NCBI GenBank assembly: GCA_903838295.1
Contig: CAILXX010000016.1
Coordinates: 55,842 to 119,841 of the forward strand
From: an uncultured Actinomycetes bacterium
GTDB taxonomy: Bacteria; Actinomycetota; Actinomycetes; Nanopelagicales; Nanopelagicaceae
Length of the DNA: 64,000 bases
Direction: 5' to 3'
Shown here in pieces: positions 19,959 through 32,215 of the stretch (position 1 is its first letter; each line of letters starts with the position of its first letter). The notes beneath the pieces are model-generated. The model was given only the letters and a program-made list of their open reading frames with translations, did not search any database and was not told where the DNA came from. Position numbers and translations under genes: made by a program.

Positions 19959-22061
19959 TTACTCGCCGCGAACTTTCGCGATGATTTCTTTAGCGACCGC
20001 AGCTGGAACCTCGGCATACGAATCAAATTGCATGCTGTAGCTTGCGCGACCTTGTGTTCTAGAGCGAAGATCTCCGACATAGCCGAACATCTCTGACAGT
20101 GGAACAACGGCTTTAACAACGCGAGCGCCTGAACGCTCATCCATGGATTGGATCTGTCCGCGACGTGAATTCAAATCGCCGATTACATCGCCCATGAAAT
20201 CTTCTGGAGTTACTACTTCAACGCTCATGACTGGCTCAAGAAGAACTGGACCAGCAAGCTTTGCAGCTTCGCGGAAACCAGCGATACCTGCAATTTTGAA
20301 TGCAAGTTCTGATGAGTCAACATCGTGGTAAGCGCCATCCATAAGAGTTACTTGCACATCAACAAGTGGGTACCCAGCAAGTGGGCCTGCCTGCATCGCC
20401 TCTTGGCAACCAGCATCAACTGATGGAATGTATTCGCGAGGGATACGTCCACCGGTGATCTTGTTAACGAACTCGTAATGCTTATCTGTACCCGATTCAA
20501 GTGGAGCAAGTGCGATCTGGATCTTTGCGAATTGACCAGAACCACCAGATTGCTTCTTGTGGGTGTAATCGTGACGGGCAACCGGCTTCTTAAGAGTTTC
20601 ACGATAAGCAACTTGTGGCTTACCGACGTTAGCCTCAACTTTGAACTCGCGACGCATGCGGTCTACAAGAATTTCGAGGTGAAGTTCGCCCATGCCAGAG
20701 ATGATGGTCTGGCCGGTCTCTTCATCTGACTCAACGTGGAAAGTTGGATCTTCTTCAGCCAAACGCTGAATAGCGATACCGAGCTTCTCTTGGTCGGCCT
20801 TAGTCTTTGGCTCGATAGCCACCGAGATAACTGGATCTGGGAAGTCCATTGATTCAAGGATGATTGGCTTATCTGGATCACAGAGAGTGTTACCGGTTGT
20901 GGTGTCCTTAAGACCCATAACAGCAATGATCATTCCTGCGCCAGCATGATCCTTCTCTTCACGCTTGTTAGCGTGCATCTGGTAGATCTTGCCGATACGT
21001 TCTTTACGGCCAGTTGTCGCATTGAGAACTGATGAACCAGTCTCTAGGCGGCCAGAGTAAATTCGTACGAAGGTCAATTTTCCTAGGTGTGGATCTGTCA
21101 TGATCTTGAAAGCAAGGGCAGAGAATGGTTCTGCCTCAGATGGTTGACGTGAATCTTCCTCTTCAACGTTGGTGTACTTGTGACCAACAATTGCCTTGAT
21201 ATCAAGTGGGCTTGGAAGGTAACGGTTAACCGCATCAAGCATTGGCTGAACACCCTTGTTCTTGAAAGCAGAACCAGTAAGAACTGGTGTCAACTTGTCA
21301 GCAAGAGTTGCGCGACGGATAGCAGCAATAATTTCATCTTCAGAAAGCTCTACGCCTTCGAGGTACTTCTCCATGACTTCGTCATCTGCATCGGCAAGAG
21401 TTTCGATCATGTCATGGCGCGCTTGCTTTGCTTTTTCGAGCAAGTTAGCCGGAATCTCTTCGACGGTGTAGTCCTCACCCTTTTGGGTTTCGCCATGCCA
21501 GGTCAGCGCCTTCATGGCAATCAGATCAACAACACCGATGAAATCAGATTCGATACCGATTGGGATCTGCAGAACAAGTGCGATTGCGTTCAGACGTGAG
21601 CCGATCATCTCGACACAACGTTCGAAAGATGCACCGGTACGGTCTAGCTTGTTAACGAAACAGATACGAGGAACGTTGTAACGGTCAGCTTGGCGCCATA
21701 CGGTTTCTGATTGTGGCTCTACACCAGCAACACCATCAAATACGCACACTGCGCCATCAAGTACGCGCAAGGAGCGCTCTACTTCGACGGTGAAGTCAAC
21801 GTGTCCAGGTGTATCAATAATGTTAATCAGGTTGCCCTTCCACATACATGTGGTTGCAGCAGATGTAATGGTGATACCGCGCTCTTGCTCTTGTTCCATC
21901 CAGTCCATGGTGGCTCCACCATCATGAACTTCACCGATCTTGTAATTGATACCGGTGTAGAAAAGGATGCGCTCAGTAGTCGTGGTTTTACCCGCGTCGA
22001 TGTGAGCCATGATCCCGATATTGCGAACCTTGGCTAGGTCGATTGCTGTCTCTACGGCCAC
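19959..22061 (-). CDS. fusA: translation elongation factor G
   Basis: EF-G drives translocation and, with RRF, ribosome recycling. It has 700 residues and starts at GTG 22061. The GTPase motifs are [15 protein letters not shown] (about 18-32), [21 protein letters not shown] and NKLDRTGA. Domain IV and V blocks ([41 protein letters not shown]) are complete. It is in the usual rpsL-rpsG-fusA-tuf order, and nothing suggests a truncated paralogue. Confidence 0.98.
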   Translation of the reverse strand: MAVETAIDLAKVRNIGIMAHIDAGKTTTTERILFYTGINYKIGEVHDGGATMDWMEQEQERGITITSAATTCMWKGNLINIIDTPGHVDFTVEVERSLRVLDGAVCVFDGVAGVEPQSETVWRQADRYNVPRICFVNKLDRTGASFERCVEMIGSRLNAIALVLQIPIGIESDFIGVVDLIAMKALTWHGETQKGEDYTVEEIPANLLEKAKQARHDMIETLADADDEVMEKYLEGVELSEDEIIAAIRRATLADKLTPVLTGSAFKNKGVQPMLDAVNRYLPSPLDIKAIVGHKYTNVEEEDSRQPSEAEPFSALAFKIMTDPHLGKLTFVRIYSGRLETGSSVLNATTGRKERIGKIYQMHANKREEKDHAGAGMIIAVMGLKDTTTGNTLCDPDKPIILESMDFPDPVISVAIEPKTKADQEKLGIAIQRLAEEDPTFHVESDEETGQTIISGMGELHLEILVDRMRREFKVEANVGKPQVAYRETLKKPVARHDYTHKKQSGGSGQFAKIQIALAPLESGTDKHYEFVNKITGGRIPREYIPSVDAGCQEAMQAGPLAGYPLVDVQVTLMDGAYHDVDSSELAFKIAGIAGFREAAKLAGPVLLEPVMSVEVVTPEDFMGDVIGDLNSRRGQIQSMDERSGARVVKAVVPLSEMFGYVGDLRSRTQGRASYSMQFDSYAEVPAAVAKEIIAKVRGE

Positions 22062-22128
22062 TTATTTTTCCTCTTCTGTTATCTCTAAAACGGTTGGCTT
22101 AATTCTGAATCTGATCTTTTGTTAGCGC

Positions 22129-22602
22129 TTACCAGCGATAGTGAGCAAAAGCCTTGTTGGCTTCAGCCATCTTGTGGGTATCTTCGCGACGCTTTACAGC
22201 TGCACCAAGACCATTGCTTGCATCGATTAATTCATTTGTTAGCCGTTCTGCCATTGACTTCTCTCGACGAGTGCGTGAGTAATCAACCAACCAACGTAGA
22301 CCAAGAGTTGATGAACGAGCTGCCTTAACTTCGACAGGAACCTGATACGTAGCTCCACCAACACGACGCGAGCGAACTTCCACAGCAGGCTTGATATTGT
22401 CGAGGGCGCGCTTCAAAGTAATAAGTGGATCAACACCATTTGTCTTTGTACGTGTGCCTTCGAGCGCTGCATAAACAATGCTTTCAGCAGTAGAACGCTT
22501 ACCATGACGAAGTACGCGGTTGATCAACTGTGTGACAACTGGAGAGTCATAAACAGGATCTGCAACTACTGGATTCTTTGTGACGGGACCTTTACGTGGC
22601 AT
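22129..22602 (-). CDS. rpsG: 30S ribosomal protein uS7
   Basis: uS7 is a primary 16S 3'-domain binder and an E-site protein. It has 157 residues, beginning [18 protein letters not shown], with the conserved [19 protein letters not shown] loop and ending [14 protein letters not shown]. Its start abuts the rpsL stop with a one-base overlap. Confidence 0.97.
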   Translation of the reverse strand: MPRKGPVTKNPVVADPVYDSPVVTQLINRVLRHGKRSTAESIVYAALEGTRTKTNGVDPLITLKRALDNIKPAVEVRSRRVGGATYQVPVEVKAARSSTLGLRWLVDYSRTRREKSMAERLTNELIDASNGLGAAVKRREDTHKMAEANKAFAHYRW

Positions 22603-22979
22603 TAGGCCTTCTTCTCTCTCTTAGCACCGTAACGGCTACGTGCCTGCTTACGATTCTTTACACCTTGGGTATCAAGTGATCCGCGAACAATTTTGTAACG
22701 AACACCTGGAAGATCTTTTACACGACCACCACGAACGAGAACAATTGAGTGCTCCTGCAAGTTATGTCCTTCACCAGGAATATATGCAGTTACTTCCATG
22801 CCACTTGTCAGACGTACACGTGCAACCTTACGAAGCGCTGAGTTAGGCTTCTTAGGAGTTGTTGTGTAAACGCGAGTACAGACACCACGACGTTGCGGAC
22901 TTCCTTTAAGTGCAGGAGTGCTTGTCTTAGTTGTCTTCTCAGCGCGACCCTTACGGACCAGCTGTTGAATTGTTGGCAC
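22602..22979 (-). CDS. rpsL: 30S ribosomal protein uS12
   Basis: uS12 is the decoding-centre protein in which streptomycin-resistance mutations map. It has 125 residues and starts at GTG 22979 with GGAGA upstream. The key loops [18 protein letters not shown] and the [24 protein letters not shown] end are present. The lysines of KKPNS and of the following loop look wild type. It is first in its operon, with a promoter about 170-200 nt upstream. Confidence 0.97.
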   Translation of the reverse strand: MPTIQQLVRKGRAEKTTKTSTPALKGSPQRRGVCTRVYTTTPKKPNSALRKVARVRLTSGMEVTAYIPGEGHNLQEHSIVLVRGGRVKDLPGVRYKIVRGSLDTQGVKNRKQARSRYGAKREKKA

Positions 22980-23048
22980 TACAGTCTCCAGTTCGTTTTT
23001 TTTGATACTGCTTATTTATTTCTATTCTTAAGAATTCACGCTCAACTC

Positions 23049-23067
23049 CCCGACCCACGCGGTCGGG
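23049..23067 (-). promoter_or_regulatory. 7-bp hairpin in the rpsL leader
   Basis: The minus strand reads CCCGACC-GCGTG-GGTCGGG, a stem with a 5-nt loop, about 70-88 nt upstream of the rpsL GTG and downstream of the predicted promoter. It would be in the leader RNA. No long T-tract follows. A regulatory or stability role is inferred. Confidence 0.35.
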
Positions 23068-23146
23068 TGTGTTGCCCAACTTCGTACGTTTGCGCTACAA
23101 AAAATGCAGTGCGGAGTAGCTCGATCATTCAAAGGAGCAGAGGAGA

Positions 23147-23176
23147 AAGGTACCCCGAGCGTGGCAATAAGGTCAA
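23147..23176 (-). promoter_or_regulatory. sigma-A-type promoter for rpsL-rpsG-fusA-tuf
   Basis: The minus strand has TTGACC (23176-23171), an 18-nt spacer and TACCTT (23152-23147), preceded by TT to give TTTTGACC. It would produce a leader of about 160 nt. It shares layout and sequence with the rplM and rplJ promoters. Confidence 0.65.
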
Positions 23177-23248
23177 AACGGCCCTTATAGACCTGCCACC
23201 CTGCTCCCCCAGTTCGACACGCCGAAGGCGTTTTTCCGGCTTTAGCCG

Positions 23249-23254
23249 TATGGT
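23249..23254 (+). promoter_or_regulatory. -10-like hexamer for leaderless trhA
   Basis: TATGGT is followed by exactly 6 nt (TGAGAC) and then the ATG at 23261, the geometry expected when transcription starts at the A of the start codon. No Shine-Dalgarno sequence precedes the ATG. No good -35 is visible. Confidence 0.45.
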
Positions 23255-23260
23255 TGAGAC

Positions 23261-23923
23261 ATGACTCAGCTCGTGGAGAGGCCTGCCGACCCGCAACCAC
23301 GCCTGCGTGGGCTGATCCACCTGATTATGAGCCCACTTTCCCTCGTTGCGGGGCTTGTTTTGGTGGCTCTTGCCGACAAAATGCGGGGCCGGATCGCTCT
23401 AGGCATCTTTACCCTAGCCGCAGTGGTCCTTTTTACGGGGAGCGCCCTGTACCACCGGGTTGGCTGGAAGCCCAAAACGAAGGCACTCTGGCGCCGAATC
23501 GACCATGCAAATATCACGGTACTTATCGCAGGGACCTACACGCCGTTCGCCATTTTTTTATTAAAAGGAAATGCACGACTAACTCTATTGATCATCGCTT
23601 GGGTCGGCGCGATAGTCACCTCACTGATTCGCATCCTCTGGCTCACTGCTCCACGTTGGTCATATGTACCTCTTTACATTGCACTGGGTTGGGCCGCCGT
23701 CTTTTATCTTCCAGAATTTTGGCAACAAGGCGGAGTCGCGGTATTTCTTTTAATTTTATCGGGTGGGATCTGTTATTCACTTGGTGGAATTATTTATGGT
23801 CTTAAGAAACCAAACTTCTCCAACAAATGGTTTGGCTTCCACGAACTTTTTCATGCCCTTACCGCCGCAGCATTCACGCTTCAATTTATTGCTGCTGGGA
23901 TCGTTGTTTACACTCACCACTAA
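23261..23923 (+). CDS. trhA: TrhA/hemolysin III (PAQR) family membrane protein
   Basis: This is a seven-helix membrane protein of the PAQR superfamily. Bacterial TrhA members are linked to membrane-lipid homeostasis, and the older 'hemolysin' name is poorly supported. It has 220 residues with about seven hydrophobic segments. The zinc-site motifs are present: SALYHRVGW (Ser/His), RRIDHANITVLIAGTYTPF (Asp/His) and HELFHALTAAAF (two His). It is divergent from rpsL and 16 nt upstream of a nitroreductase, so the two are probably cotranscribed. It has no Shine-Dalgarno and is probably leaderless. Confidence 0.88.
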   Translation: MTQLVERPADPQPRLRGLIHLIMSPLSLVAGLVLVALADKMRGRIALGIFTLAAVVLFTGSALYHRVGWKPKTKALWRRIDHANITVLIAGTYTPFAIFLLKGNARLTLLIIAWVGAIVTSLIRILWLTAPRWSYVPLYIALGWAAVFYLPEFWQQGGVAVFLLILSGGICYSLGGIIYGLKKPNFSNKWFGFHELFHALTAAAFTLQFIAAGIVVYTHH

Positions 23924-23939
23924 TTAAAGGAAACACGCA

Positions 23940-24689
23940 ATGAAGTTTGAATATCCGATCAACGACGCCCAAGAGTTCTCAAAATTTCTTGCATCACGTC
24001 GTTCAACTAGAGACTTCATTAAAGATAAACCTATCCCCCAAAATATTCTCGATCAACTTCTTGCGGATGCGATGACCGCTCCCAGTTGGTCCAACACTCG
24101 ACCATTTACAGTTGCAATTGCGACGGGTGAGGTAAAGGAGCGCATTAGTGCAGAATTCCTCGAACGGTGGGATGCTTTAGCGCAAGCTAGAAATAGCGGG
24201 CTTAAAGGCAAAATACGTCTTCTCATTACCCGTAAAGGACTACCCACAAGCAATCGAGCGATGGCTAAACCTTACGTAAACGAATTGAAACCTCGTGCTC
24301 AGAGAGTTGGCAAAGAGCTTTACGATGTACTCGGAGTTACTCGCGGAAGCAAAGCAGAACGCGATGCTCAGTGGGCAAAGAACTACGAATTTTTTGGCGC
24401 TCCAGTCGAATTATTTATCTATATACATAAAAGTCTAGGCATTTGGTCTGCATCCGACGCTGGTTTAATGATCGAAAATTTGATGTTATCTGCACACGCG
24501 CATGGACTTGGGGCATGTGCTCAAGGCGCCGTAGGTATCTGGGATGACGTAGTTCGCAAAGAATTTGATGTATCAGGTGATTATCGTTTGCTTACAGGTC
24601 TTGCTCTTGGGTATCCAACTGATGCAGCTGTAAATTCTTTTGGTGCACACCGCATTAGCGCTGATGAAATAACAATTAAACGAAAGTAA
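23940..24689 (+). CDS. nitroreductase family protein
   Basis: This is an FMN-dependent NAD(P)H oxidoreductase-fold protein, cytosolic, with unknown substrate. It has 249 residues. FLASRRSTRDF near residue 20 is the FMN-phosphate-binding start of the family. TAPSWSNTRPF at about 45-55 and LSAHAHGLGACAQGAVGIW in the C-terminal half are standard. A central stretch (about 80-125) is longer than in minimal nitroreductases. AAAGGA precedes the ATG. It follows trhA and ends at the bidirectional hairpin shared with rpoC. Confidence 0.85.
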   Translation: MKFEYPINDAQEFSKFLASRRSTRDFIKDKPIPQNILDQLLADAMTAPSWSNTRPFTVAIATGEVKERISAEFLERWDALAQARNSGLKGKIRLLITRKGLPTSNRAMAKPYVNELKPRAQRVGKELYDVLGVTRGSKAERDAQWAKNYEFFGAPVELFIYIHKSLGIWSASDAGLMIENLMLSAHAHGLGACAQGAVGIWDDVVRKEFDVSGDYRLLTGLALGYPTDAAVNSFGAHRISADEITIKRK

Positions 24690-24690
24690 T

Positions 24691-24725
24691 ATTAAAAAAC
24701 CTCCGTCAGTTTTCTGACGGAGGTT
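24691..24725. terminator. strong terminator hairpin between rpoC and the nitroreductase
   Basis: A perfect 12-bp stem, AACCTCCGTCAG with its complement, encloses a TTTT loop (24698-24725). On the minus strand it is followed by TTTTTTAAT, a canonical intrinsic terminator for rpoB-rpoC. On plus the tail is weaker (CTAAATT). It probably serves both convergent units. Confidence 0.85.
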
Positions 24726-24743
24726 CTAAATTATTTCCTAGAC

Positions 24744-27700
24744 TTATCTGACCTCTAGATCATCCAAACGAACTGCTTCACCGGAGCCTTGCGCTTCAAA
24801 TGGCGTGAAATCGTACTCATCGTAAGCAGCGTAAACCGCAGCCTTCGCTTCTTCTGTTGGCTCAACACGCACGTTGCGATAACGGGCTAGTCCTGTACCA
24901 GCAGGGATCAGCTTTCCGATGATGACGTTCTCCTTGAGACCAAGCAACGGATCGCTCTTCTCTGCAAGCGCCGCATCTGTCAGAACCTTTGTGGTCTCTT
25001 GGAAAGAAGCCGCTGACAACCATGACTCGGTTGCAAGTGATGCCTTCGTGATACCCATAAGCTCTGGACGACCAGATGCTGCCTTGCCACCAGTGGTGAC
25101 AACACGACGGTTCTCGTTTTCGAAGCGACCGCGCTCTACTAGTTCACCAGGAAGAAGATCAGTATCGCCAGGTTCAAGTACAGTAATACGTTTTAACATC
25201 TGACGAACGATGATTTCGATGTGCTTATCGTGAATGGATACGCCTTGTGAACGATAAACCTCTTGGATTTCGTTAACCAAGTGAACTTGTGTTTGACGAG
25301 GACCAAGGATGCGAAGAACTTGCTTTGGATCGATAGCACCAACAACTAGTTGTTGTCCGACACCAACGCGTGTTCCATCTTCTACCTTGAGCTTTTGACG
25401 ACGAGTGATTGGATAAGCGACCGGCTCGCTGCCATCTTCTGGCGTAACGATGATCTTCTTACCCTTTGCATCTTCTAGGAAGCTGACAACACCAGCAGTC
25501 TCTGCGATTGGCGCAACACCCTTAGGTGTACGTGCCTCGAATAGCTCCACGATACGTGGAAGACCATGTGTAATGTCATCACCAGCAACACCACCTGTGT
25601 GGAAGGTACGCATCGTGAGCTGAGTTCCAGGCTCACCAATTGACTGCGCTGCAATGATTCCAACTGCTTCGCCGACATCGACAAGCTTGCCCGATGCCAT
25701 TGAGCGGCCGTAACACATGGCGCACTGACCGACCTTTGAATCACATGTAAGTACTGAGCGCACCTTAACTTCAGCGACGCCAGCTTCAACAAGGATGTTG
25801 ATGTTCTTATCGCCAAGATCTGTACCAGCAGGAAGAACGGTCTTACCACCAACGACAACATCATCGGCCAAGTTACGGCCGAACATTGCGGTTTCGACGT
25901 GTTCGTCACGAATCAATTCACCTTGAGCATTTACTGCAGCGATCTTCAGCGTTAAGCCGCGATCGGTGCCGCAATCCTCTTCACGAATGATGACATCTTG
26001 CGCAACGTCGCAGAGACGACGGGTCAAGTAACCCGAGTCAGCGGTGCGAAGCGCGGTATCAGCAAGACCCTTACGGGCACCATGTGTAGAGATGAAGTAT
26101 TCAAGTACCGAAAGACCTTCACGGAAGTTGGACTTAATTGGGCGAGGAATAATTTCACCCTTCGGGTTAGCTACAAGTCCACGCATACCTGCGATCTGAC
26201 GGATCTGCATCATATTTCCGCGAGCACCAGAGAAGACCATCATCCAAACCGGATTGGTCTTAGGGAAGTTATCTTCCATCTCCTTAGCAACTTCTGCGGT
26301 TGCATTAGTCCAGATCTCGATTAATTCTTGACGACGCTCGTCATCTGTAATCAGACCCTTTTCGTATTGTGACTGAACCTTGTCGGCCTTAACTTCATAG
26401 CCTTCGAGGATCTCACGCTTACGTCCAGGTGTGACAACATCTTCGATACCGATTGTTACACCAGCGCGAGTCGCCCAATAGAAGCCGAGTGACTTGAGTG
26501 CATCAAGAGTTACAGCAACGGTAACCTTTGGATAACCTTCAGCCAGATTATCAACGATCAGACCAAGGAGTTTCTTGGTAACGTCGTAATCAACGAATGG
26601 GAAATCAGCAGGAAGGATCTCGTTGAAGATTACGCGGCCGAGAGTTGTTTCCTTAACAACTAGGGCACCGTTCTCTTCCATACGAATCTTGATCTTTGCT
26701 TGCAACGAAACACTGCCTTGATCGAAAGCCATGAGGCCTTCAGCGAGACTTCCAAATGCACGACCTTCGCCAACTTGGTTATCACGAAGCGAGGTCAAGA
26801 AGTACAGCCCAAGCACCATGTCCTGGGTAGGAGATGTGATCGGACGACCAGATGCTGGAGACAAGATGTTGTTACTCGACAACATAAGTACGCGAGCTTC
26901 AGCTTGTGCTTCTGCAGAAAGTGGAAGGTGAACAGCCATCTGGTCACCATCGAAGTCGGCGTTGAACGCGGTACATACCAATGGGTGAATCTGAATAGCC
27001 TTACCTTCAACCAACTGTGGTTCGAAAGCTTGGATACCCAAACGGTGCAGGGTCGGTGCACGGTTCAATAGAACTGGATGTTCTGCAATTACCTCTTCCA
27101 AAACGTCCCACACGACTGGACGAGCACGCTCGACCATGCGCTTTGCGGACTTGATGTTCTGGGCGTGATTGAGATCAACCAGACGCTTCATTACGAACGG
27201 CTTGAAGAGTTCGAGCGCCATCTGCTTTGGCAGACCGCACTGATGCAACTTCAACTGTGGACCAACAACGATTACAGAACGGCCAGAGTAGTCAACGCGC
27301 TTTCCAAGAAGGTTCTGACGGAAACGACCTTGCTTACCCTTCAACATATCTGACAATGACTTCAATGGACGGTTTCCTGGACCAGTAACTGGACGACCAC
27401 GACGACCGTTATCGAAGAGTGCATCTACTGCTTCTTGCAGCATGCGCTTCTCATTGTTGACGATAATTTCAGGAGCACCAAGATCGGCAAGGCGCTTCAA
27501 ACGGTTGTTACGGTTAATGACACGACGGTATAGATCGTTGAGATCTGATGTCGCAAAGCGACCACCATCGAGTTGAACCATTGGGCGAAGATCAGGCGGA
27601 ATAACTGGAACGCAATCCAGCACCATCGAAGCAGGCTTGTTGCGAGTATTAAGGAATGAAGAGACAACCTTCAAACGCTTAATCGCACGAGTCTTTTTCT

Positions 27701-28559
27701 GGCCTTTACCGCTCTGTGAAAGTTCGGTGAGTTTTACATATTCAGCTTGGAGATCGAAGGTTTCAAGGCGATGCTTGATTGCAGCAGCACCCATGTCGCC
27801 CTTGAAGTACACGCCATAACGGTCGCGCATTTCGCGGTATAGGCCTTCGTCACCTTCGAGGTCTTGGACCTTAAGGCTCTTAAAACGTGACCAGACTTGA
27901 TCGAGGCGATCGAGTTCGCGTTGTGAGCGATCACGAATTGCCTTCAGCTCACGCTCTGCTGATTCGCGAACCTTGCGCTTAACGTCAGCCTTTTCACCAG
28001 CTGCTTCGAGTTCTGCCAAATCAGCTTCAAGCTTCTTCTGGCGACCATCGAGATCGTTATCGCGACGAGTTTCAATCTTCTTGATATCTGATGCGAGACG
28101 CTTTTCTAGCGCAGGAAGATCTTCTGCACGTGCTTCGGTATCAACTTCAGTAATCATGTAAGCAGCAAAGTAGATGACCTTTTCAAGATCTTTCGGAGCA
28201 AGATCTAAAAGGTAACCCAAACGACTTGGGACTCCCTTGAAGTACCAGATGTGTGTTACTGGAGCAGCAAGTTCGATGTGACCCATACGCTCACGGCGAA
28301 CCTTTGCGCGAGTAACTTCTACACCGCAACGCTCGCAGATGATGCCTTTGAATCGAACGCGCTTGTACTTACCGCAATAACATTCCCAGTCACGAGTAGG
28401 TCCGAAGATCTTCTCATCAAAGAGTCCATCTTTCTCTGGCTTGAGTGTGCGGTAGTTGATGGTTTCAGGCTTCTTAACCTCACCAAAAGACCACTCACGA
28501 ATATTGTCGGTTGACGCTAAACCGATACGTAGTTCATCGAAGAAATTGACATCTAACAT
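24744..28559 (-). CDS. rpoC: DNA-directed RNA polymerase beta' subunit
   Basis: Beta' is the catalytic large subunit. It has 1271 residues: an N-terminal zinc ribbon ([20 protein letters not shown]), the active-site [15 protein letters not shown] motif with the Mg-binding aspartates, and the trigger loop/bridge region ([19 protein letters not shown]). A charged coiled-coil insert of about 100 residues near 140-240 ([20 protein letters not shown] onward) is the actinobacterial lineage insert. It starts 11 nt after rpoB and ends at a strong terminator. Confidence 0.98.
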   Translation of the reverse strand: MLDVNFFDELRIGLASTDNIREWSFGEVKKPETINYRTLKPEKDGLFDEKIFGPTRDWECYCGKYKRVRFKGIICERCGVEVTRAKVRRERMGHIELAAPVTHIWYFKGVPSRLGYLLDLAPKDLEKVIYFAAYMITEVDTEARAEDLPALEKRLASDIKKIETRRDNDLDGRQKKLEADLAELEAAGEKADVKRKVRESAERELKAIRDRSQRELDRLDQVWSRFKSLKVQDLEGDEGLYREMRDRYGVYFKGDMGAAAIKHRLETFDLQAEYVKLTELSQSGKGQKKTRAIKRLKVVSSFLNTRNKPASMVLDCVPVIPPDLRPMVQLDGGRFATSDLNDLYRRVINRNNRLKRLADLGAPEIIVNNEKRMLQEAVDALFDNGRRGRPVTGPGNRPLKSLSDMLKGKQGRFRQNLLGKRVDYSGRSVIVVGPQLKLHQCGLPKQMALELFKPFVMKRLVDLNHAQNIKSAKRMVERARPVVWDVLEEVIAEHPVLLNRAPTLHRLGIQAFEPQLVEGKAIQIHPLVCTAFNADFDGDQMAVHLPLSAEAQAEARVLMLSSNNILSPASGRPITSPTQDMVLGLYFLTSLRDNQVGEGRAFGSLAEGLMAFDQGSVSLQAKIKIRMEENGALVVKETTLGRVIFNEILPADFPFVDYDVTKKLLGLIVDNLAEGYPKVTVAVTLDALKSLGFYWATRAGVTIGIEDVVTPGRKREILEGYEVKADKVQSQYEKGLITDDERRQELIEIWTNATAEVAKEMEDNFPKTNPVWMMVFSGARGNMMQIRQIAGMRGLVANPKGEIIPRPIKSNFREGLSVLEYFISTHGARKGLADTALRTADSGYLTRRLCDVAQDVIIREEDCGTDRGLTLKIAAVNAQGELIRDEHVETAMFGRNLADDVVVGGKTVLPAGTDLGDKNINILVEAGVAEVKVRSVLTCDSKVGQCAMCYGRSMASGKLVDVGEAVGIIAAQSIGEPGTQLTMRTFHTGGVAGDDITHGLPRIVELFEARTPKGVAPIAETAGVVSFLEDAKGKKIIVTPEDGSEPVAYPITRRQKLKVEDGTRVGVGQQLVVGAIDPKQVLRILGPRQTQVHLVNEIQEVYRSQGVSIHDKHIEIIVRQMLKRITVLEPGDTDLLPGELVERGRFENENRRVVTTGGKAASGRPELMGITKASLATESWLSAASFQETTKVLTDAALAEKSDPLLGLKENVIIGKLIPAGTGLARYRNVRVEPTEEAKAAVYAAYDEYDFTPFEAQGSGEAVRLDDLEVR

Positions 28560-28570
28560 TTATTTTCTCC

Positions 28571-31500
28571 TCACACTTCTTCTACGCTGCTTGGTTCAAC
28601 TCTTGACAAGTTGATACCTAGCTCTTCGGCGGCACGGAACACTTCTTCATCGGTATCGCGCATTTCAATTGCGACACCTTGATTATTAAGAACTTCGACG
28701 TTGAGGCAGAGAGATTGCATTTCCTTTACAAGGACCTTGAATGATTCAGGGATGCCTGGCTCTGGAATGTTCTCGCCCTTCACGATTGCTTCATAAACCT
28801 TTACGCGACCAAGCACGTCATCTGACTTAATAGTCAGCAACTCTTGCAAGGTGTAAGCGGCGCCATAAGCTTCAAGTGCCCAGACTTCCATCTCACCGAA
28901 GCGCTGGCCACCGAACTGAGCTTTTCCACCCAATGGTTGTTGGGTAATCATTGAGTAAGGGCCCGTTGAACGTGCGTGAATCTTGTCATCCACCAAGTGA
29001 TGGAGCTTCAAGATATACATGTAACCAACTGTTATTGGCTGCTTATAAGGCTCTCCGGTACGACCATCAAACAAATTGGCTTTTCCGTTTGCGCCGATCA
29101 AATGCATGCCATCCTTATTTGGATGCGTAGAACCAAGAAGTCCGATCAACTCTTCTTCCTTGGCGCCGTCGAATACTGGTGTTGCAACCTTTGAACCAGG
29201 AGCAACCTCTGCAAAGCCATGTTCGCGGAGATCTTTCTGCCAAGGTTCATTACCTTCAAGTTTCCAACCAGCCTTTGCAACCCAACCAAGGTGAGTTTCT
29301 AGAACCTGACCGACGTTCATGCGACCTGGAACACCAAGTGGGTTCAGGACAACATCAACTGGAGTTCCATCTTCAAGAAATGGCATATCTTCTTGAGGCA
29401 GAATCTTTGAAATAACACCCTTGTTACCGTGACGACCAGCGAGCTTGTCACCATCTTGAATTTTGCGCTTCTGTGCAACGTAAACTCGAACTACTTGGTT
29501 TACGCCAGCAGGCAATTCGTAATCTTCAGAGTCTGCAATTGAAACTCCGATGACCTTGCCAGATTCTCCGTGTGGAACTTTGAGTGAGGTATCGCGAACT
29601 TCACGAGCCTTCTCACCAAAGATTGCGCGGAGCAAACGCTCTTCTGGAGTCAGTTCGGTTTCTCCCTTAGGGGTTACCTTTCCGACCAAGATATCGCCAG
29701 GTACAACATCTGCACCTACGCGAATGATTCCGCGATCATCAAGATCTGCAAGAACTTCTTCGCTGACGTTAGGGATATCGCGAGTGATCTCTTCGGCACC
29801 AAGCTTGGTGTCGCGAGCATCGACTTCGTACTCTTCAATGTGAATCGAGGTGAGCACATCGTCTTGAACCAGACGCTGGGACAAGATAATTGCATCTTCG
29901 TAGTTGTGACCTTCCCATGACATAAATGCCACGAGCAAGTTCTTTCCAAGAGCCATCTCGCCCTTGTCGGTGCTTGGACCATCAGCAATAACCTGGCCAG
30001 GCTCAACCTTGTCACCTTGTGAAACAACAACTTTTTGATTGCGGCTGGTGCCTTGGTTAGAGCGAATAAACTTTTCAACGAAGTAGTGCTCGGTTGTTCC
30101 ATCATCGTTCATCACGGTGACTTCATCCGACTGAACTTCTGTAACAACACCAGACTTGCGAGCAAGTGTGACATCGCCAGCATCTACAGCTGCACGGAAC
30201 TCCATACCGGTACCAACAAATGGTGCTTCGGCGCGAAGAAGTGGAACTGCTTGACGCATCATGTTCGATCCCATAAGGGCACGGTTAGCATCATCGTGCT
30301 CAAGGAATGGAATCATCGCAGTAGCAACAGAAACCATCTGGCGCGGTGAAACGTCCATGTAATCAACTTCGTCGCCAGGGATATATTCAACTTCGCCACC
30401 ACGACGACGTACAAGTACACGATCTTCGGCAAAGTGATTATCTGGTGCCAACGGCGCGTTTGCCTGAGCAATGATGTGTTCGTCTTCTTCATCAGCTGTC
30501 AGGTAATCGATCTGGTCTGTGACCTTACCCTTAACAACTTTGCGATAAGGGGTTTCAATAAATCCAAATGGAGTGACGCGAGCATAAGTAGCGAGCGATC
30601 CAATGAGTCCAATGTTTGGACCTTCCGGAGTTTCGATAGGACACATACGTCCGTAATGCGACGGGTGAACGTCACGAACTTCGAAGCCAGCACGTTCGCG
30701 AGATAGGCCGCCGGGTCCAAGCGCTGAAAGGCGACGCTTGTGAGTCATTCCTGACAGTGGGTTGGTCTGATCCATGAACTGTGACAATTGAGAAGTTCCG
30801 AAGAACTCCTTGATTGAAGCAACTACTGGTCGGATGTTGATCAAGGTCTGAGGTGTAATAGCTTCGACATCTTGAGTAGTCATACGTTCGCGAACTACAC
30901 GCTCCATACGAGAGAGCCCGGTGCGGACCTGATTCTGAATGAGTTCTCCAACGGTGCGTAGGCGACGGTTACCAAAGTGATCAATATCGTCTGTCTCTAC
31001 ACGTACTTCTTTGCCATATTCCATAAGCGCTTCGCCCTTATGGAGTGAGACCAAGTACTTGATTGTTGCGACAATATCTTCAATATTGAGAAGGCCTTTA
31101 GAAAGTCCGAGTTCGAGACCCAACTTCTTATTAACCTTGAAGCGGCCAACCTTTGCAAGGTCATAACGCTTTGGGTTGAAGTAAAGATTCTCAATCAGGT
31201 TCTGAGCTGCTTCCTTGGTTGGTGGCTCACCTGGACGAAGCTTGCGATAGATATCGAGCAGCGCTTCATCTTGAGTATTGACGTTATCTTTTTCAAGAGT
31301 TGCACGAATCGATTCGAATTCACCGAATTGTTCGAGAATCTGCTCTGATGTCCAACCAAGTGCCTTCAAGAAAATTGTTACTGATTGCTTACGCTTGCGA
31401 TCGATGCGAACTCCGACAAGATCCTTCTTATCAACTTCAAATTCCAACCAAGCACCGCGGCTAGGGATGATCTTTGCAGTCAAGATATCTTTATCAGATG

Positions 31501-32017
31501 CCTTCTCGATAGTGCGTTCGAAATAAACACCAGGAGAGCGAACGATCTGTGAAACAACAACACGCTCTGTTCCGTTAATAACAAAGGTTCCGCGAGGTGT
31601 CATCAATGGGAAGTCGCCCATAAATACTGTTTGAGATTTAATTTCACCGGTCTCGTTATTTGTAAATTCAGCAGTAACGAAGAGAGGTGCGCTGTAGGTC
31701 ATGTCGCGCTCTTTGCACTCTGCAATTGTGTTCTTTGCGGGTTCAAAGCGGTGATCATGGAAAGACAAACTCATCTTGCCCTGGAAATCTTCGATCGGTG
31801 AAATCTCTTCAAAGATCTCTTCCAAACCAGATTGCTTAGGGACTTCGCCTCGTCCACTCTTTTCTGCGTCGTCAAGACGCGCACGCCACAAGTCGTTTCC
31901 AAGTAACCAATCAACGCTATCTAACTGAAGCGAGAGAAGGTTTGGAACTTCAAGGGGTTCGCGGATCTTTGCGAAAGAGACTCGAGCAGGAGCGTGTGAT
32001 TTAGACTTCGCGGCCAA
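28571..32017 (-). CDS. rpoB: DNA-directed RNA polymerase beta subunit
   Basis: Beta forms the second half of the RNA polymerase cleft. It has 1148 residues and starts at TTG 32017 behind GGAGG, four bases away. The rifampicin-determining region ([16 protein letters not shown] then [14 protein letters not shown]) keeps the sensitive-type Asp, His and Ser. The C-terminal [24 protein letters not shown] block is intact. A 290-nt structured spacer separates it from rplL, so rpoBC expression may be set separately from rplJL. Confidence 0.98.
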   Translation of the reverse strand: MAAKSKSHAPARVSFAKIREPLEVPNLLSLQLDSVDWLLGNDLWRARLDDAEKSGRGEVPKQSGLEEIFEEISPIEDFQGKMSLSFHDHRFEPAKNTIAECKERDMTYSAPLFVTAEFTNNETGEIKSQTVFMGDFPLMTPRGTFVINGTERVVVSQIVRSPGVYFERTIEKASDKDILTAKIIPSRGAWLEFEVDKKDLVGVRIDRKRKQSVTIFLKALGWTSEQILEQFGEFESIRATLEKDNVNTQDEALLDIYRKLRPGEPPTKEAAQNLIENLYFNPKRYDLAKVGRFKVNKKLGLELGLSKGLLNIEDIVATIKYLVSLHKGEALMEYGKEVRVETDDIDHFGNRRLRTVGELIQNQVRTGLSRMERVVRERMTTQDVEAITPQTLINIRPVVASIKEFFGTSQLSQFMDQTNPLSGMTHKRRLSALGPGGLSRERAGFEVRDVHPSHYGRMCPIETPEGPNIGLIGSLATYARVTPFGFIETPYRKVVKGKVTDQIDYLTADEEDEHIIAQANAPLAPDNHFAEDRVLVRRRGGEVEYIPGDEVDYMDVSPRQMVSVATAMIPFLEHDDANRALMGSNMMRQAVPLLRAEAPFVGTGMEFRAAVDAGDVTLARKSGVVTEVQSDEVTVMNDDGTTEHYFVEKFIRSNQGTSRNQKVVVSQGDKVEPGQVIADGPSTDKGEMALGKNLLVAFMSWEGHNYEDAIILSQRLVQDDVLTSIHIEEYEVDARDTKLGAEEITRDIPNVSEEVLADLDDRGIIRVGADVVPGDILVGKVTPKGETELTPEERLLRAIFGEKAREVRDTSLKVPHGESGKVIGVSIADSEDYELPAGVNQVVRVYVAQKRKIQDGDKLAGRHGNKGVISKILPQEDMPFLEDGTPVDVVLNPLGVPGRMNVGQVLETHLGWVAKAGWKLEGNEPWQKDLREHGFAEVAPGSKVATPVFDGAKEEELIGLLGSTHPNKDGMHLIGANGKANLFDGRTGEPYKQPITVGYMYILKLHHLVDDKIHARSTGPYSMITQQPLGGKAQFGGQRFGEMEVWALEAYGAAYTLQELLTIKSDDVLGRVKVYEAIVKGENIPEPGIPESFKVLVKEMQSLCLNVEVLNNQGVAIEMRDTDEEVFRAAEELGINLSRVEPSSVEEV

Positions 32018-32064
32018 TGTTCCTCCAGATGCGTGGGAATGCGTGCAGGTCTACCGAAAGGTTG

Positions 32065-32212
32065 CGGCCGCTATATGCCTAACCTTTTGGTTGTGAAGAT
32101 TTGCGAAGGGTCAGGGTATCGAAAGTTGTGGGAATCTGTCCAATTGGTGGGGGTTTGGTGCTATAAGGGGGCCTTCGGCCGCTAACTGCGTTGGGTTCGG
32201 CCGCTAAATGCG
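32065..32212 (-). repeat. three copies of a TAGCGGCCG-centred repeat upstream of rpoB
   Basis: Two near-identical 17-mers, TTCGGCCGCTAACTGCG (32174-32190) and TTCGGCCGCTAAATGCG (32196-32212), occur with a 22-bp period. A third shorter match, CGGCCGCTA, lies at 32065-32073 within a local AGGTT/AACCT inverted repeat. All are in the untranslated rplL-rpoB spacer. They may be protein-binding sites or RNA elements; no known family is recognised. Confidence 0.5.
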
Positions 32213-32215
32213 TAA

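Noticed and set aside
30720..30870. Rifampicin-resistance changes in rpoB
   Set aside because: The Asp, His and Ser of the rifampicin-determining region are the sensitive-type residues.
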